Source: Chlorops oryzae
Taxonomy: Eukaryota; Arthropoda; Insecta; Diptera; Chloropidae
DNA: 64,000 bases
Assembly: GCA_020466095.1 (NCBI GenBank)
Contig: CM035808.1
Location: 35,791,502-35,855,501, forward strand
Direction of reading: 5' to 3'
The notes under the pieces are model-generated. The model saw only the letters and a list, made by a program, of their open reading frames with translations, had not been told where the DNA came from and ran no database searches. A program made the translations under genes and the position numbers. The stretch's first letter is position 1. Each line of letters opens with the position of its first letter. This document shows positions 1 through 11,773 of the stretch, piece by piece.

Positions 1-3000
1 CAAAAGTTTTAAAAACTGTAAAAAAGAAATTGAAAAACAAACCATCTATTTAATTTTCGAAAAATTGCGGCAATTACGCAACCAATCAAAAGAAATCATG
101 TTTGTCAGACACATGAAAACATTGGATGACATGAAAGGGAAAAGTGTAGGGCGAGAAGCGAATTCCGAAAGAACAAAGCCACATGTGAGCGAGGTAAAAA
201 GAAGAGGAAAATCCGGTAGCACTTTACATCGAAGCGATTCACAAAGAAAATTTCGAGCGAAGGCAACGAGGAGAATGAAAGCAGCCTAAGTAGATTAGCT
301 TAAGACGAGATGAGACCATTGATGAATGTTGACAAAAACGGAGAAGTGCATCACAAGGACGAAGTGGTAAGCAAATACGCCAACAGAAGAAGGCAATTCA
401 TCATCATCCGATCAAGAATCGGCATTTTGCACAAAAAATAAAAAATAAACCAAGGCTCAAAGATAACTTCCCAGGACAAGTTGTGAAGCCAAACATAAAG
501 GAGCAGAACAGGACAATGCAGTTAACCGTGCGCAAGCAGCTCATCCGCTTAGCTCGTTCGAAACGGATAGCGGCAGAGAAAAGGACATTTTTTTTTTCTG
601 AAGGAGAATTTCAATTAAAAAGACGAAAATTTTCATTGATGCAATCGATCCTTGAGAACTGAGAAATCTGTGAGACAAACTGTCACATGTATGTAAGTGA
701 TATGGCCGGCAGGTATTTTGTACATACATATGGATGTATTCTAAGGTTGAAGTTGAGCTACCAAAGCCGTGTAACCTGTCTCAATGTCCTCTAAGCAAGT
801 TTATAGATCGATTAGACGGATTACAATTCCCGATTCTTCATGGAGGAGATCACAGCTATGCGCTTGATCGATATCGATCGATATTGTGTGACTTAAGGCG
901 ATTTGCGAAGCGGCAGCTGTGAGACGAACGAGCGGATGTGTTTCAACTTCATTCATAAACAGCCACATTGTAAGGACGTGGGTGTTGTCACCATGTATTA
1001 TCTAATTTTGCAAGGTGCGTTGGCATGCATCGACGCCGCGGTCCTCTAAAGAAGATCAAAGAAAACGCTCGCAGCTTAGTATTTTTAAGTGAGCGAAGTT
1101 TGTTTAACTCCCCGTCGATGTAATCCCGCCACAAAAACAAGCCGAGATAGAAGGTACTATATGCCCACGTACATACATATGAGGGGGAAAATGTCGAAAT
1201 AATTTTTATAAGTAGAAGGCTTGACAAGTTTAATCCCTTTATTCTTAATGCTCCCCTTTAAAAAATTTCTTGTTTTTGTACCATTCCTTTTTTTTTTTTT
1301 TCGATCAACCAAAGTCCTTTTTTTCCTTATCTACCGCAGCCGCATCCATTGTAGAAGATTATCAGCTCGCTTTATTGTTTTTACCATTGTATGGTTCTCT
1401 GTAGATCCCAACAGCTTTCCAGCATGCACATTCATTACGACAATGCAATTAACCCCTTTTAATGTTGCCTATTTATGCTGGTTTTCGTTTTACCAAAATT
1501 GCCAAAATTTTTCAACCGTCTATAAAGGAGCTGCGCCCTCCTGCAGTTGGCCCTTTCTTTGTTTTCCTTTTTTTTTGCTGGCTTTCGGATTTCAGACCCA
1601 CGCACTAAATACCTAGATGCCCTGATAATTTATCTTAAGACTTAACCAGCTCATCTCATTTGACTGCGGCGTATTCATCAGCATCATAGCTTTTATCCTT
1701 GCGTTGCCTTAGACGTGATTCCTTTTCTCCTTCTCCTTCCGTACTCCACTCTTCTGCGTTCGACTTCACAAAAGCTATTTTCCTCGCGGCGTTTCCTTCA
1801 TTGTTTTTATAGTGCAGGGTAGTCAAAAACTGAGAAAAAAGAGTTACGCGGCTATAAACTTAAGCCAATGCACAGTGGGTCAAAGACCTAAATGAATTGC
1901 ACATCAAAGGGCTGAAGCATTTTCTGTTGGCATCAATAACAAATAATTTAAAGAAATTTAAATGTGATTCTTTTCTTGAGGCCCTATGCTCCACTAGAAG
2001 AAAAGGATATCAGTAGTGGTAGTAGTTTCTTTTTCGATGACATCATCAAGCTTAGTAAAATTTTATTGAAAAATAAACACATTCCAATCCCACTGTGCTT
2101 TAAAATAATAAATTCGTTTGAGCACCATTAAACCGCGGCCATTATTTCAGCGCGGCACAAAACGACTACAGAAGACCAGTTCCGGTTTTTAACAATTCTT
2201 ATTTATTGCCCGACTTTTTCGTGTCAACGCGAAGGACCTGAATGCACAGAAAGGGTATGAAAATAAGTGAAACAAGAAGCTGCGAAAAAAAGAACAAAAA
2301 AACAAAAGGGAAACGAAGAGAACATGAAAATGAAAAGCTCGTGAAACGTCTTTGCAACAATGTTTATGCCCGTAACTCCCAAAGGGGTTGGTGGCGGTGG
2401 TGGTGGCGGTGGCTTTAAAATTAAAAACAAAAGAAAAGAAACTTTTCTCTCACTTCAGGAAGATTTTAATTATTTTTAATTTCACTTCTTGCATTATTAG
2501 GCAGCCCTCTCCAATAGCCATGGCGTTCATGGAAGCCATTATCACAGCAGTTTAGTGAGTGCCGTCAAATAGGCCGCGGCTACTCGTCCGAAATTGTCGG
2601 AAACAAAGGCGCCAAAAGACTCATTAATTAAGGCGTATAGCTCTTTACGCTGCCGCTGATGGAATCACTGGTGATAACGATAATTGTCGCACTTGGCGTT
2701 CGAAGGAATCCGTTTAAGCGCTAAGGAACTTTCCTTGCAGTTCACTCTCCCACAAAGCAATAAGATGGATAAATAGATATTTCGAAGTGGTTGGCACTGG
2801 TCTGGATTGCTTTTTCGGGTTTCGCGGCTTTTGCATTCTATTATTTCTTTTTTTCTTTTTCAACGATTGCAGGTCCATGGAAGAATGGTGGAACTGCTTC
2901 GGGGATAGAAATTGGATGGTACTTTTAATTAGATATTTATGCAAAGCAATTGAAAATGGGAAGTTCTATAAGGAGACTTCCATCAAAAAAGCTACGCTAT

Positions 3001-3154
3001 GAATTCCTTGCTAAAGTTTCTAAATGGCTTTAAGAGCCTTTTCTCCTCCTCAACGTTTTGTCAACTTGAACAATCTGTATCTTTTCCCTCTGCCTCAATT
3101 AGATCCAGTTTAAAAATTAATTTTGTTCAATTTTCTACGAATTATGGGGACCCG
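1..3154. other. Gene-free DNA, left end
   Basis: No gene is recognisable. Visible features are a GATCGATATCGATCGATAT palindromic patch near 865-888 and a GGT/GGC-rich microsatellite near 2386-2411. The open frames are low complexity and resemble nothing known. Confidence 0.6.
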
Positions 3155-3453
3155 TTAAGCCAAGTGTCGACTATAGGGTTTTTGAGGTAGAGAGTAGAGT
3201 GTAGTGTGTAGAGATCCTACGTATTATGTATACACCGCCGTTTCTACAATTCCACAGCTCTACGTAGAGCTGCCGTAGACATATTTAGAGTAGAGCTCTA
3301 CTATGTGCTCTACAGCCTGTATACACTGCAGAAGAATTTTTCTCTACTATAGAATCGTGTAGTAGAGCATAATCGTATAGCTCGGCTATAAATTTCGAGA
3401 TTTTCAAAAATTTCAAAAATTTAAAGAAAATTTTTCAAATTCATTCCGTTAAA

Positions 3454-3555
3454 ATGGGTCGTCGCCAAAAGCAAGTTTCTGCTGCCCTTGTTCTTTTGAC
3501 TCAAGAAAAACTAGGAACTAAAAGAAAATGTTGGGAGCGTGACTCGATCGCTTAA
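3454..3555 (+). pseudogene. Possible transposase N-terminal remnant in the Harbinger element
   Basis: A 33-codon open frame starts MGRRQKQVSAALVLL and runs to KRKCWERDSIA before a stop. Reading on past the stop gives a Lys/Arg-rich stretch. A basic opening with an aromatic KRKCWERD patch would suit the N-terminus of a Harbinger-type nuclease, but the match is from general resemblance and the piece is short. Confidence 0.35.
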
Positions 3556-3617
3556 GCTTTGGCTGAAAAAAAGTTGAGACATCGCTATAAATATGGTCAT
3601 TTTTATTTTATTTTATT

Positions 3618-3850
3618 TTGACCATGACCACAATTCGCGAAATTCGCAAAAATTTCATTTTCACTATTTTGAATTGAGTCTTTTACAGCTAGATATAATA
3701 CCCTCCAACGGTTAAAACTTGACCATGACCATCATTTGCGAAATTTGCAAAAAATTGATTTTCACTATTTTAAATTGATTGTTTCGCAGCTAGATATAAT
3801 GTCCTCTAATGGTTAAAATTTGACCATGACCACCATTCGCGAAAATTTTG
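3618..3850 (+). repeat. About 100 bp tandem repeat inside the Harbinger element
   Basis: Units start with TTGACCATGACCA, followed by CGCGAAAT/TGCGAAAT, a TTTTCACTATTTTGAATTGA-like stretch and AGCTAGATATAAT. Two full units and part of a third are visible, spaced about 100 bp apart. A related stretch occurs at 33018-33110 in the Harbinger MITE of P450 intron 1. Confidence 0.7.
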
Positions 3851-4527
3851 TGCTTAATAATAATTTCGAGTTGGAGAAGCTAAATCGAAGTACAGATAAG
3901 GTATAACTAGATATCCAAGCTAGAATAACAAAAACGGCAGGAATTTTTGTTAGGGTAATGTTTTAATACATTTTAAGCTGAGGAAAAGTTATGTGTGCAA
4001 TCGGCTAAGCCGATGGAAACTTCTTTACTTGAAATGGTTGAACCTCTCATTAGATGTATTCCATAAATCGCTGTGCGTTTCGTATAAGCCAATCAATTGA
4101 AAAAAAATTTTTTTTGTCCACAGCTTGGAGTCACATTTTCCTCGAGCTTTTTTTGAGGTTGTGCCATTTTTTCACAAAATAACAATTCAAACATATTTGT
4201 GTTGAACAAAAAGGGAGCGCTTTAAATCGAAGTAGGTTTGATTTGAATTTCAAATTCCTATCTCTATTTAAGATTTAAAAAAAAACTATCAAACATGTTT
4301 GATAGAGTGTAGAGCAGATATATCTCTCTACCCCCTATATAAAAATATGTAATACATACATATTATGTATACACTATAGATTTTTGTATCCAACAATTAT
4401 CTCAAGTAGAGTTTGTAGAGAGCTTGTGTTGTGCGCTCTACAGGGTGTATACACTTTTCTACGTATCTACACGAGAGTTTTTTCTCTATCTCTACGTAAA
4501 TAAATCTATAGTTGACACTTGGCTTTA

Positions 4528-6432
4528 TGGAAGACTTTGAATTTTTTTTAGCGACCACCATTTAAGAAAATTTCTTTCAATTAAAATCGGCATTTCCTTT
4601 TGACCATTTGTTCGTCTTGAGTCACTTTTGACTATAAAGCGACTGATTCAAACAATTTTATATTTGGTACATCGTTCTTCCACATATTGAGGGAGCTCTT
4701 AGCTCTTTCGGGACCATTTTCGAATACTCAAGCACCCAAGAAACCATCAATAATTAAGTCAAGCAAGTAAGGGCATGGATCGATTGTAACATTCTCACAT
4801 TTTAATTGAATTTAGTTAGTGATTTCACCCAAAAAGTCTCAAAGAGATTCAGCAAAACATCGCAAAGACTATAGAAGATGGCTATACCACAGACTGGCTT
4901 GGAGAACGTGTCGAAAAATCTACGTACTTTTATATGAATTTAATGAATACGTGTTAATAGGTCAACTTTTACTATAAAATCCCGAAAGCCTAAATATTTC
5001 AAAAGGCTACATATTTTCTTTAAACAAAGTATAAATAAATATTTAAACATCCGAAAGTATATAAAACGTGCTTATTTAAAAAAAAAAAAAAGACCCCACT
5101 TTGTTTTTCGTCCCAGAAAAGCCCAGGGCACACCCCTTTGTCAATGCACAACGCATGGAAAATTAAATATTCAAAAAGAAAGCAAAAAATCAAATTGTAA
5201 TCGAACATTGCGAAAGGGATCTGTACGCATAATCAAAAGGATCATCAGGATAAAGATTTTGCGAATTGAATTCGCCACACGACTACCCAGGCACGGTTTA
5301 CCAATTTGGAATCGAAAACCCTTCATTCCCGAACAATACCGCGTTTGATGAGTCTTCGTTCGGGCGGAATTGGTTGGTGGTGATATGTGTATACATATAA
5401 ACCTCTATCCGGCAACGATAAACCCAATAATGGTGCATGTAAAATAGACAACAACAAAAAAAAAAAAAAGCATCGCACTAATGCCACAGCGCGAGCACGT
5501 CTAGCGAAGCACAGTCTCTAAGGATTTTGTGTCGTCTTTCTTCCTAAGCGATGTGAAACATCACGATAAGGACGTGTGGCGGTGGATTGAGACGCGTTTT
5601 ATTTCTTTTAATGTTCCACAACCGAAAGATCTTTGTGGGCGTCGTCAAAGTCAATTGCGTGGAAAAATAGAAAAATAAATTTCGCAAAGAATTCATGGAG
5701 CAATACGAAATGGAGAATTTCGAAAGTACGAAAATTTTAAAATTCACGTCAAGACGAAATTGCGATGCGTTTTTTTTTTCACGAAAATTTTCTTTAAAAA
5801 ATTTTTTGTCTTCTGCTTTTGTGGCACACCTAAAGCTCTTCTGAGGTGATTTATTTAAACACAACAAAAAAATAAAATTTTTGCAAAAAATTATTTTTGG
5901 CTCCGAAACAAAGGCGTTTATCTGGCATATTTCCATAATTTATGATGCGAGCCGAATAGAAGAACCACAAATTGGCCTTTCGCTGACAGCAAAATTATGT
6001 TCTCGTCATGAGTGCTTTGGAGCAAAGACCTCAATATTGACATAAAATTTCTTCGGAACCTTAAATCGAGTGATCGTAACGAGTAACGAGGTTGCAGCAC
6101 GAACGAAATCTTAAGTCAGCGGCCTAGGCCAGTTTTTTGGGAGTTTGTCCCTCTCAGCTCTTCAAATTCACTATTAAGCCCTAAACTGAAGTTATATGAT
6201 TTTTGGCTTATGAGGAAATTTTTTCTGCCTTTTTGGAACTGCAGTCAAATCAGCCCCAATATAATTGATTATTATCCTTGCCGTCGAAAATTCCTTTAAG
6301 ACAAACATATGTACAAGCAATGATAAAAGTCACCAGCTGGGGCTCCTTTTAAATCAAAAATAATCAAAATATTGGGCAGAGTTGGGCGTAGTGTATTAAA
6401 TTTTCCGCTCCAGCTAACATTTACTGATAGAA
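4528..6432. other. Gene-free DNA
   Basis: AT-rich sequence with two poly-A tracts (about 5078 and 5456). The 130-codon minus-strand frame at 5544-5936 is rich in Phe, Lys and Asn and has no recognisable domain, so I do not call a gene. Confidence 0.55.
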
Positions 6433-6614
6433 GGGGTATTCACAAGGATGGTGGAATTCTATCGGAAAATGTCGACGTCGTAATATTTTCGATTTTAATT
6501 CACAATGAATATGTGAAAACCAGGTGTTTTTCCCCAGTACGCGAGGAACTGAAATCGAAAATATTCTGAGGTCGACCTTTTCCAACACAATTCCACCTTC
6601 CTTGTGAATACCCC
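6433..6614. mobile_element. Palindromic foldback MITE, 182 bp
   Basis: Imperfect inverted arms of about 64 bp (6433-6496 and 6551-6614) begin GGGGTATTCACAAGGA and run through a GTCGAC-containing stretch to ATATTTTCGATTT. A spacer of about 54 bp separates them. No clear target duplication is visible, so the superfamily is open. Confidence 0.75.
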
Positions 6615-6763
6615 AAGTGTAAGATTGTTCACTATTTTCATTATTATTTTTGTGGTGAATGGGAAAGTATAAGCCTCACTATACATTATGATAGTGATGT
6701 TGAAATTTTTTTCACTAAAATTCATATAACAGTAGTAGAGAAAACGTTTCTTAAACCTGAAAT

Positions 6764-7096
6764 CCACTATAGAGTTTTTTAGGTAGAGGAAAGAGTGTAG
6801 AGTATAGAAAATCTACCTTTGTTGTGTTCATTGAAGACCGTCTCTGCAATTCTTGAGTTCTACGTAAAGCTGCCGTCGACACATTAAGAGTAGAGCTATT
6901 CTATAATATGTGCTCCACGACTGTATACACTGCAAAAGGTACTTGCTCTACTGTAGAGTCGTAGAGAAAACAATATTTTGCAGTGTAAACAGTCTTGAAG
7001 TGCATAGTGAAGCTTTTCTTTAAATATCTCCACGGTAGCTCTATGATGACCTGTAGAGACGGTCTTCAGTAAACACAAAAAAGGTAGATTGTCTTC
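6764..7096. mobile_element. Diverged fragment related to the element at 3158-4524
   Basis: The start (ACTATAGAG, then AGGTAGAG) and the stretches around CTGCCGTCGACACATTAAGAG and CTGTATACACTGCA parallel the left part of the 3158 element in the same order. It also contains its own 37 bp inverted arms (6810-6846 and 7054-7090, AATCTACCTTT...AAGACCGTCTCT). The terminal AGCCAAG motif is missing. Confidence 0.65.
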
Positions 7097-9924
7097 ATTC
7101 TTTTCTGGCTTAAAGCTTATTGAAACATGTTTTCTTCAGTCGTAGAGAAACAAATCAACTTAATTGAAAAAATCTATAATGATATTTTTGGGTTGCCGCA
7201 AATGTGGTCTTTCTTCGCAAGGTTCTGTTTGGATTCTTCGACTCTCGGAATTTGCTGTCTTGAGTACCATTGCTTTTCCCTCAAAGACTTTCCCGTCACT
7301 ATATTCCACTAAGGTGAATTTGTGGCCAAGCAAACTTTAGTGATCAGGAACCATTTAGAGCAGGTGTGAAATTTTTGCACCATCGCAAATTTTGCGTTTG
7401 TGCAAATTTGTTTGTATGAAAAAAAATTCCGCAGCCGGGCAAATATTGCACATCGATTTTCAGGGGCAAAATTTGCGCCATGTTATCGGACAAGTTTTGC
7501 ACTCTTTCTTCGCCGGGTCGTTCAAACAAATGGGCAAAATTTTCACACTTCAATTTCACAGCTGCTTGAATACTCCTTTTGTAAAGTTAAATTGTTAAAT
7601 TTCATGTCTTATGTCTCATGTCATAATTATGTTCCAGTATCACAAATTGCGTTCATCATTTAGTGCTCTATCTCCAACTTCTGGGTGCACTACGCCCAAC
7701 TCTGATGTTGGGTTTATTCATAGGACAAAGAAGAGTAATTAATCTTTGTCTTAATTGTCATCAGAAAATTTTATGAGCTTTTCATTTTGATTATATGTAT
7801 CTTCAAAATGCTTTGGAATACTAATTAAACAGCTCTTGGCAGGGAATAAATTGAATTTAATAAAATTGTATCTTTTATGACGAGCGCATGTGTTTTCAAA
7901 CACTTTTTATTCAATTGATTTCATTGTTTATTTATTTACTTCAAATTTTTTTGTTTCAAGATTGAAAATAAGTAGTCGAAAATATCATTACTTGAAAGGC
8001 ATACAATCTCTTAGATTTAAATTATCGCATATGGTTAGAACGTCTTGGGTACGAGCTTCTTCTTCATATTGCGCCACAATTAACACAAACATCACCGCAG
8101 CGCATTAAAAGGCGAAAGACGTCAGCAAAATTTTGCTTCATGAACATTTTAAAAGTTTCCCAGCCCCCAGAAAAGCGTGTATATTGATGCATTGTTTATT
8201 TTCACTGGGATTCATTAAAAATGGGTACGAGAAGAAAAAAAATCACAAAAGCCAAAAACGTCCAATAAACAGGCGTATAATAAAATTGTGGAATAGCTCA
8301 AAACGGAGCAGGCGCTGCTCTAATCGAAAACGCCATAAAAATGCGAAAAAACAAACAATTAACTAAGTTTTTAGGGGTACTCCGGCAAGTAGAAAACAAT
8401 TTTTGAAATACAATTTATGTATGTACATATGTGCATAGGAAGGAATTTTAATATTGCTTATTCATCCTAGAAGTGCGAAAGTGGCGCCAATCAACGCCGC
8501 GCAGATGTTGCTTCTCGTACAACGCGTCGCGGCGCAGCCCAAATGCTGACCAAATTGTGTGAACGCAACGGCGAATAAGTTTCCACGATTGCACCGCTAA
8601 ACTGAAGGAAGAAAAAATAAATAAAAAAATAAATAGATGAAGAAAACAATCAAGACATAAAGAAGAGGTTAATCGAAGAAGAAAATAAAAGCTTATTTGC
8701 TTATGCGCTAGATTTTATGCGACTTATCTTCGAGATCCACTGCCAGCCTTGCAGCCATGCCGATGCAGTATGTATGTATGTGAGTAGTTGAGCCCTCGCT
8801 CTCTCCCCTTCTGCATTTGACTAACTAATCGAAGATTTATGGCAATGGATTTTTGTTGATTTGATTGTCAGTGTTAAAAATAAACCCTTTCGATATAAAC
8901 TTTGACTGAATTGAGTTTAAAAATGTCGAGGATTTACGTTGATTTAGGTTCCAGTGTAGAGTGCTTGAACGGCGGCAATAAATCTTCACGAGCGCTCGCT
9001 CTTCAGCGCTGCTGATGAACATGTACATTTTATGTACATACATACATATATTGTATATTGTCTTGTCTTGTGTTCCCCTTTTTCTTATTCAGAATATTAA
9101 TGCGACACTGCTTAAGCAGCTTGTTCATTTAAATAGGTTCATCTAAGTGATATTAAAAATTAGTGCATTTTTCCATTGATGTATAAATAACGCGATTATT
9201 TTTATGAAATCTTAAATTGAGAATATTTGAAAGACTGTTTCGGGAACTAAGGCGTTTTTAACCCTGAAAGTACGCCCTTCAGCGAATCCACAAACAATTT
9301 GACCTTGGCGTATGGGGGCCTTTCGAACACTCGAGCTATAGGCATTGACGATTGATAATTATTCTTTAAAATGCTATGCAGAAAGAATGGTCACGTCCGT
9401 GTTAAAAGGGCAAAATTGAATAATGAATGTTCTCTCTACAGAGAAAAAAATCAACCAGAAAACTGGTTAAATCCAAAGGAAAAACATACAAAACGGCTTC
9501 AACAAGGAATATTTTTAATTGTAACAATTTTTCTTGTTGCAAAAAGTAAAGATTTTCCTTTTGAATTAACCATATTTCAAGTGAATTGACATGATAATTT
9601 TCAAAAATGGATTTAAATTTAAATGTTGATCTATAAAAGAATGTTAAAATAAATTTATTTAACGTTCAAAGCCACAGAGCCCTCTGCTGAACATAACCCC
9701 AAAAATAGCCGTCGGATGGACTTCATACGATTTCGTCACTCCGTTTTCGTGTGACTGCTTTCGCAATGCTTTAAAAGTTCTAAGTACCGAACGTAAAAAA
9801 ATTTAATTAAACATATTTCCCTTCAAATCAACCAAAAATTTTGTTGACTCAACCATTTTTCTTTTGAAATTTTTGTTCTGCTCGAAAATCAAAAGGACTG
9901 TGTATAACAATGCACCCTTTTAAA
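7097..9924. other. Gene-free DNA with microsatellites
   Basis: No gene is recognisable. Short (TATG)n tracts occur near 8418 and 8769. The stretch 7350-7560, rich in GCAAATTTTG-type words in both orientations, looks like a decayed foldback repeat but has no clean ends. A GC-richer patch at 8480-8600 has no supporting frame. Confidence 0.5.
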
Positions 9925-10748
9925 AAACAAGTAAGGGTGTTATAGTCAGGCGAGCCTGAAATAGAATATCCGACACAGACACTTATGTTCAAATAATATC
10001 AAGAAATGTTTAAGGTCATAAGGGGCCTCATATACCGACTTTTGTTAAATTTCTTTATGAAAACTGCCCCTTTGCCACGCCTACTTTTCCTTACGCTCTA
10101 ATCCTAAGCTTTATTGAAATATTTCGCAAAAATCCGAATTCGGGCCACTTTTGAGATTTTTGTGGCAGACCCTAGTACTGGAGGTACCCTTAATAATGGA
10201 CACACCAAAAAATTTTTGGGGAGGATGTTTATGGCTACAAAGGAAACATAAGTGCCAACTTTCATTCAAGTCCCATTTGAATTTCGGGTATAGGAGAGAA
10301 TTTTCGAAAACCGCCCTTCTGCCACGCCCACTTTTTTTAATTTTTTGAAAAAAAATAATACTACTGGCCTTTAAATATGATCAAATATCAAATTTCATCA
10401 AAATGTCTTGAAAAACTTCGATTTTAGAGCAGTTTTTGTGATTTTCGTAACAGACCCTAGTACTGGAGGTACCCCTAAAAATGGTCCGATCAGGTCCATT
10501 CTCGAACTTCTTCTTACTCGTGTCCCCGTTAGCACGCATACCAAATTTCTTCAAGATAGCTCAACTCCTTCGATAAGAAAACTGTATACAAACAGACGGA
10601 CAGACAGACGGACATGTCTAAATCGAATCTCCTGGTGACGCTGATCATTTCTATATACATTTTGTATGGTCTATCTCGACTGGTTCTGGGTGTTACACAC
10701 AACCACTCAAACGCAATATACCCTCGACACAGAGTGTGTCGGGTATAA
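9925..10748 (+). mobile_element. DINE-1/mini-me-like (Helentron-type) element, copy 1
   Basis: It begins AAAACAAGTAAGGGTG followed by the imperfect palindrome AGTCAGGCGAGCCTGA. It ends with a palindromic stem (CTCGACACAG/TGTGTCGGGTAT). Near the end is a run of GACGGACAGACAG, that is (GTCY)n on the other strand, then a conserved core GGACATGTCTAAATCGAATC and a short TA-rich run. Inside, a module with AGACCCTAGTACTGGAGGTA occurs twice, 285 bp apart (10166 and 10451). Copies at 35111 and 39213 share the same order. Confidence 0.8.
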
Positions 10749-11533
10749 TCATGGTTAAGTTTGCTCAGTGTAAAAGCTGGCCTTGATAATTGTGTTCATT
10801 TGAAAGCGGAATAACGAAATAAACAACTTTTTTCAAATCGATATGGTCATCTACAAATAAAAGTTGTCATGGACCATTCTGCAAGGGCTTTGTTTCTTGT
10901 ACTTTTTTTTAAAAGAAATATCGCATTAGAATTGAGTGTAAGCTGGGCATTAGTATCAGGATAATTCATGCATTTTTTTTTCATGAAAATAGAAAAATTT
11001 CACCTATTTTCTCTTTTGCCTTCGTTTCTTTTATCAACTTCAATGGGCGGAATAGAATTTCCGTTTCGAAAAATTTCCTTTTTGAAAAGATTTTCCGTAG
11101 CTGAACTTTTACCCACATGTGAGCCTTTAAAACTTTTCTATATCAACTGTGAACAATCAAATCGGAAGCCTTCAAATTGAGCAAACTATCGAATATGAAG
11201 TTTCTACCGGCGGATGTTACGATTAGCCATTAATTATGGGCGTGGTTCTTGGATTACTGTTTTTGAAGACCGGAGCCTTCCAGCTTCTCAAATCAATGCC
11301 AGTGATTGTCGAGAAGATCAAAAAAAAAACTTTTGCTTAACTTGAACTAATTTAAATTTGTGTGCGTAGCAGGGGATGACTCGCATCCATTTTATTTTAG
11401 GATCATCAATAGGTTCCATTAAATATTCATACTTTAAATGCTTCTGCCGTTCAAGGATGATAGACGGACAAATGGACGAATGGAAAGCGGAGGAATTTGA
11501 TGTAATCGCTTCAGTTTCAATCTTTATCTGGAA
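10749..11533. other. Gene-free DNA
   Basis: AT-rich sequence with no recognisable gene, RNA or repeat boundary. Confidence 0.5.
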
Positions 11534-11765
11534 CATGATACAAGAAAACAAGATAGCGCCACTTCAGTACCGCTATTTTGAGGCTCTCTTTGAGAGCCGA
11601 AAATTGAGTTTGTGACGTCACTGAGCGAGAAATTGTTGTTGTTTCCCATGCTATTCAAAAAAGTAAAAACCCGGTTTAACATGGGAAACAACAACAACGA
11701 ATCGCGATTTTGAGTTTGTGACGTTTCCTCTCTCAAGTGGCGCTATATTGTTTTTTTGTATCATG
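11534..11765. mobile_element. P-superfamily-like MITE, 232 bp, with 8 bp duplication
   Basis: The 31 bp terminal inverted repeats match at 29 of 31 positions, start CATGATACAA and end TAGCGCCACTT. They are flanked by an exact 8 bp direct repeat ATCTGGAA (11526-11533 and 11766-11773). Inside is a subterminal inverted pair TTGTTGTTGTTTCCCATG / CATGGGAAACAACAACAA. Known P elements also have 31 bp ends that start CATGAT and make 8 bp duplications, so a P-type origin is inferred. There is no coding capacity. Confidence 0.82.
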
Positions 11766-11773
11766 ATCTGGAA

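Larger units (their letters stand above)
3158..4524. mobile_element. PIF/Harbinger-like non-autonomous DNA transposon
   Basis: The 19 bp terminal inverted repeats are AGCCAAGTGTCGACTATAG on the left and its complement with one mismatch on the right. They are flanked by the trinucleotide TTA on both sides (3155-3157 and 4525-4527), the TWA duplication typical of Harbinger. Both subterminal regions are dense in GTAGAG/CTCTAC motifs. The interior holds a roughly 100 bp tandem repeat with GACCATGACCA (starting near 3618, 3719 and 3820) and a short transposase-like remnant. Confidence 0.85.

Noticed and set aside
1221..1616. 131-codon plus-strand hydrophobic protein
   Set aside because: It is driven by TTT runs in AT-rich DNA, with no family match and no splice support.
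1870..2099. MITE bounded by CACAGTGGG inverted repeats
   Set aside because: The inverted ends are only about 10 bp and no direct repeat flanks them, so this could be chance.
5544..5936. 130-codon minus-strand protein
   Set aside because: Phe-, Lys- and Asn-rich product of AT-rich DNA with no motif.
7350..7560. Foldback repeat of GCAAATTTTG words
   Set aside because: The arms match poorly and have no clear limits.
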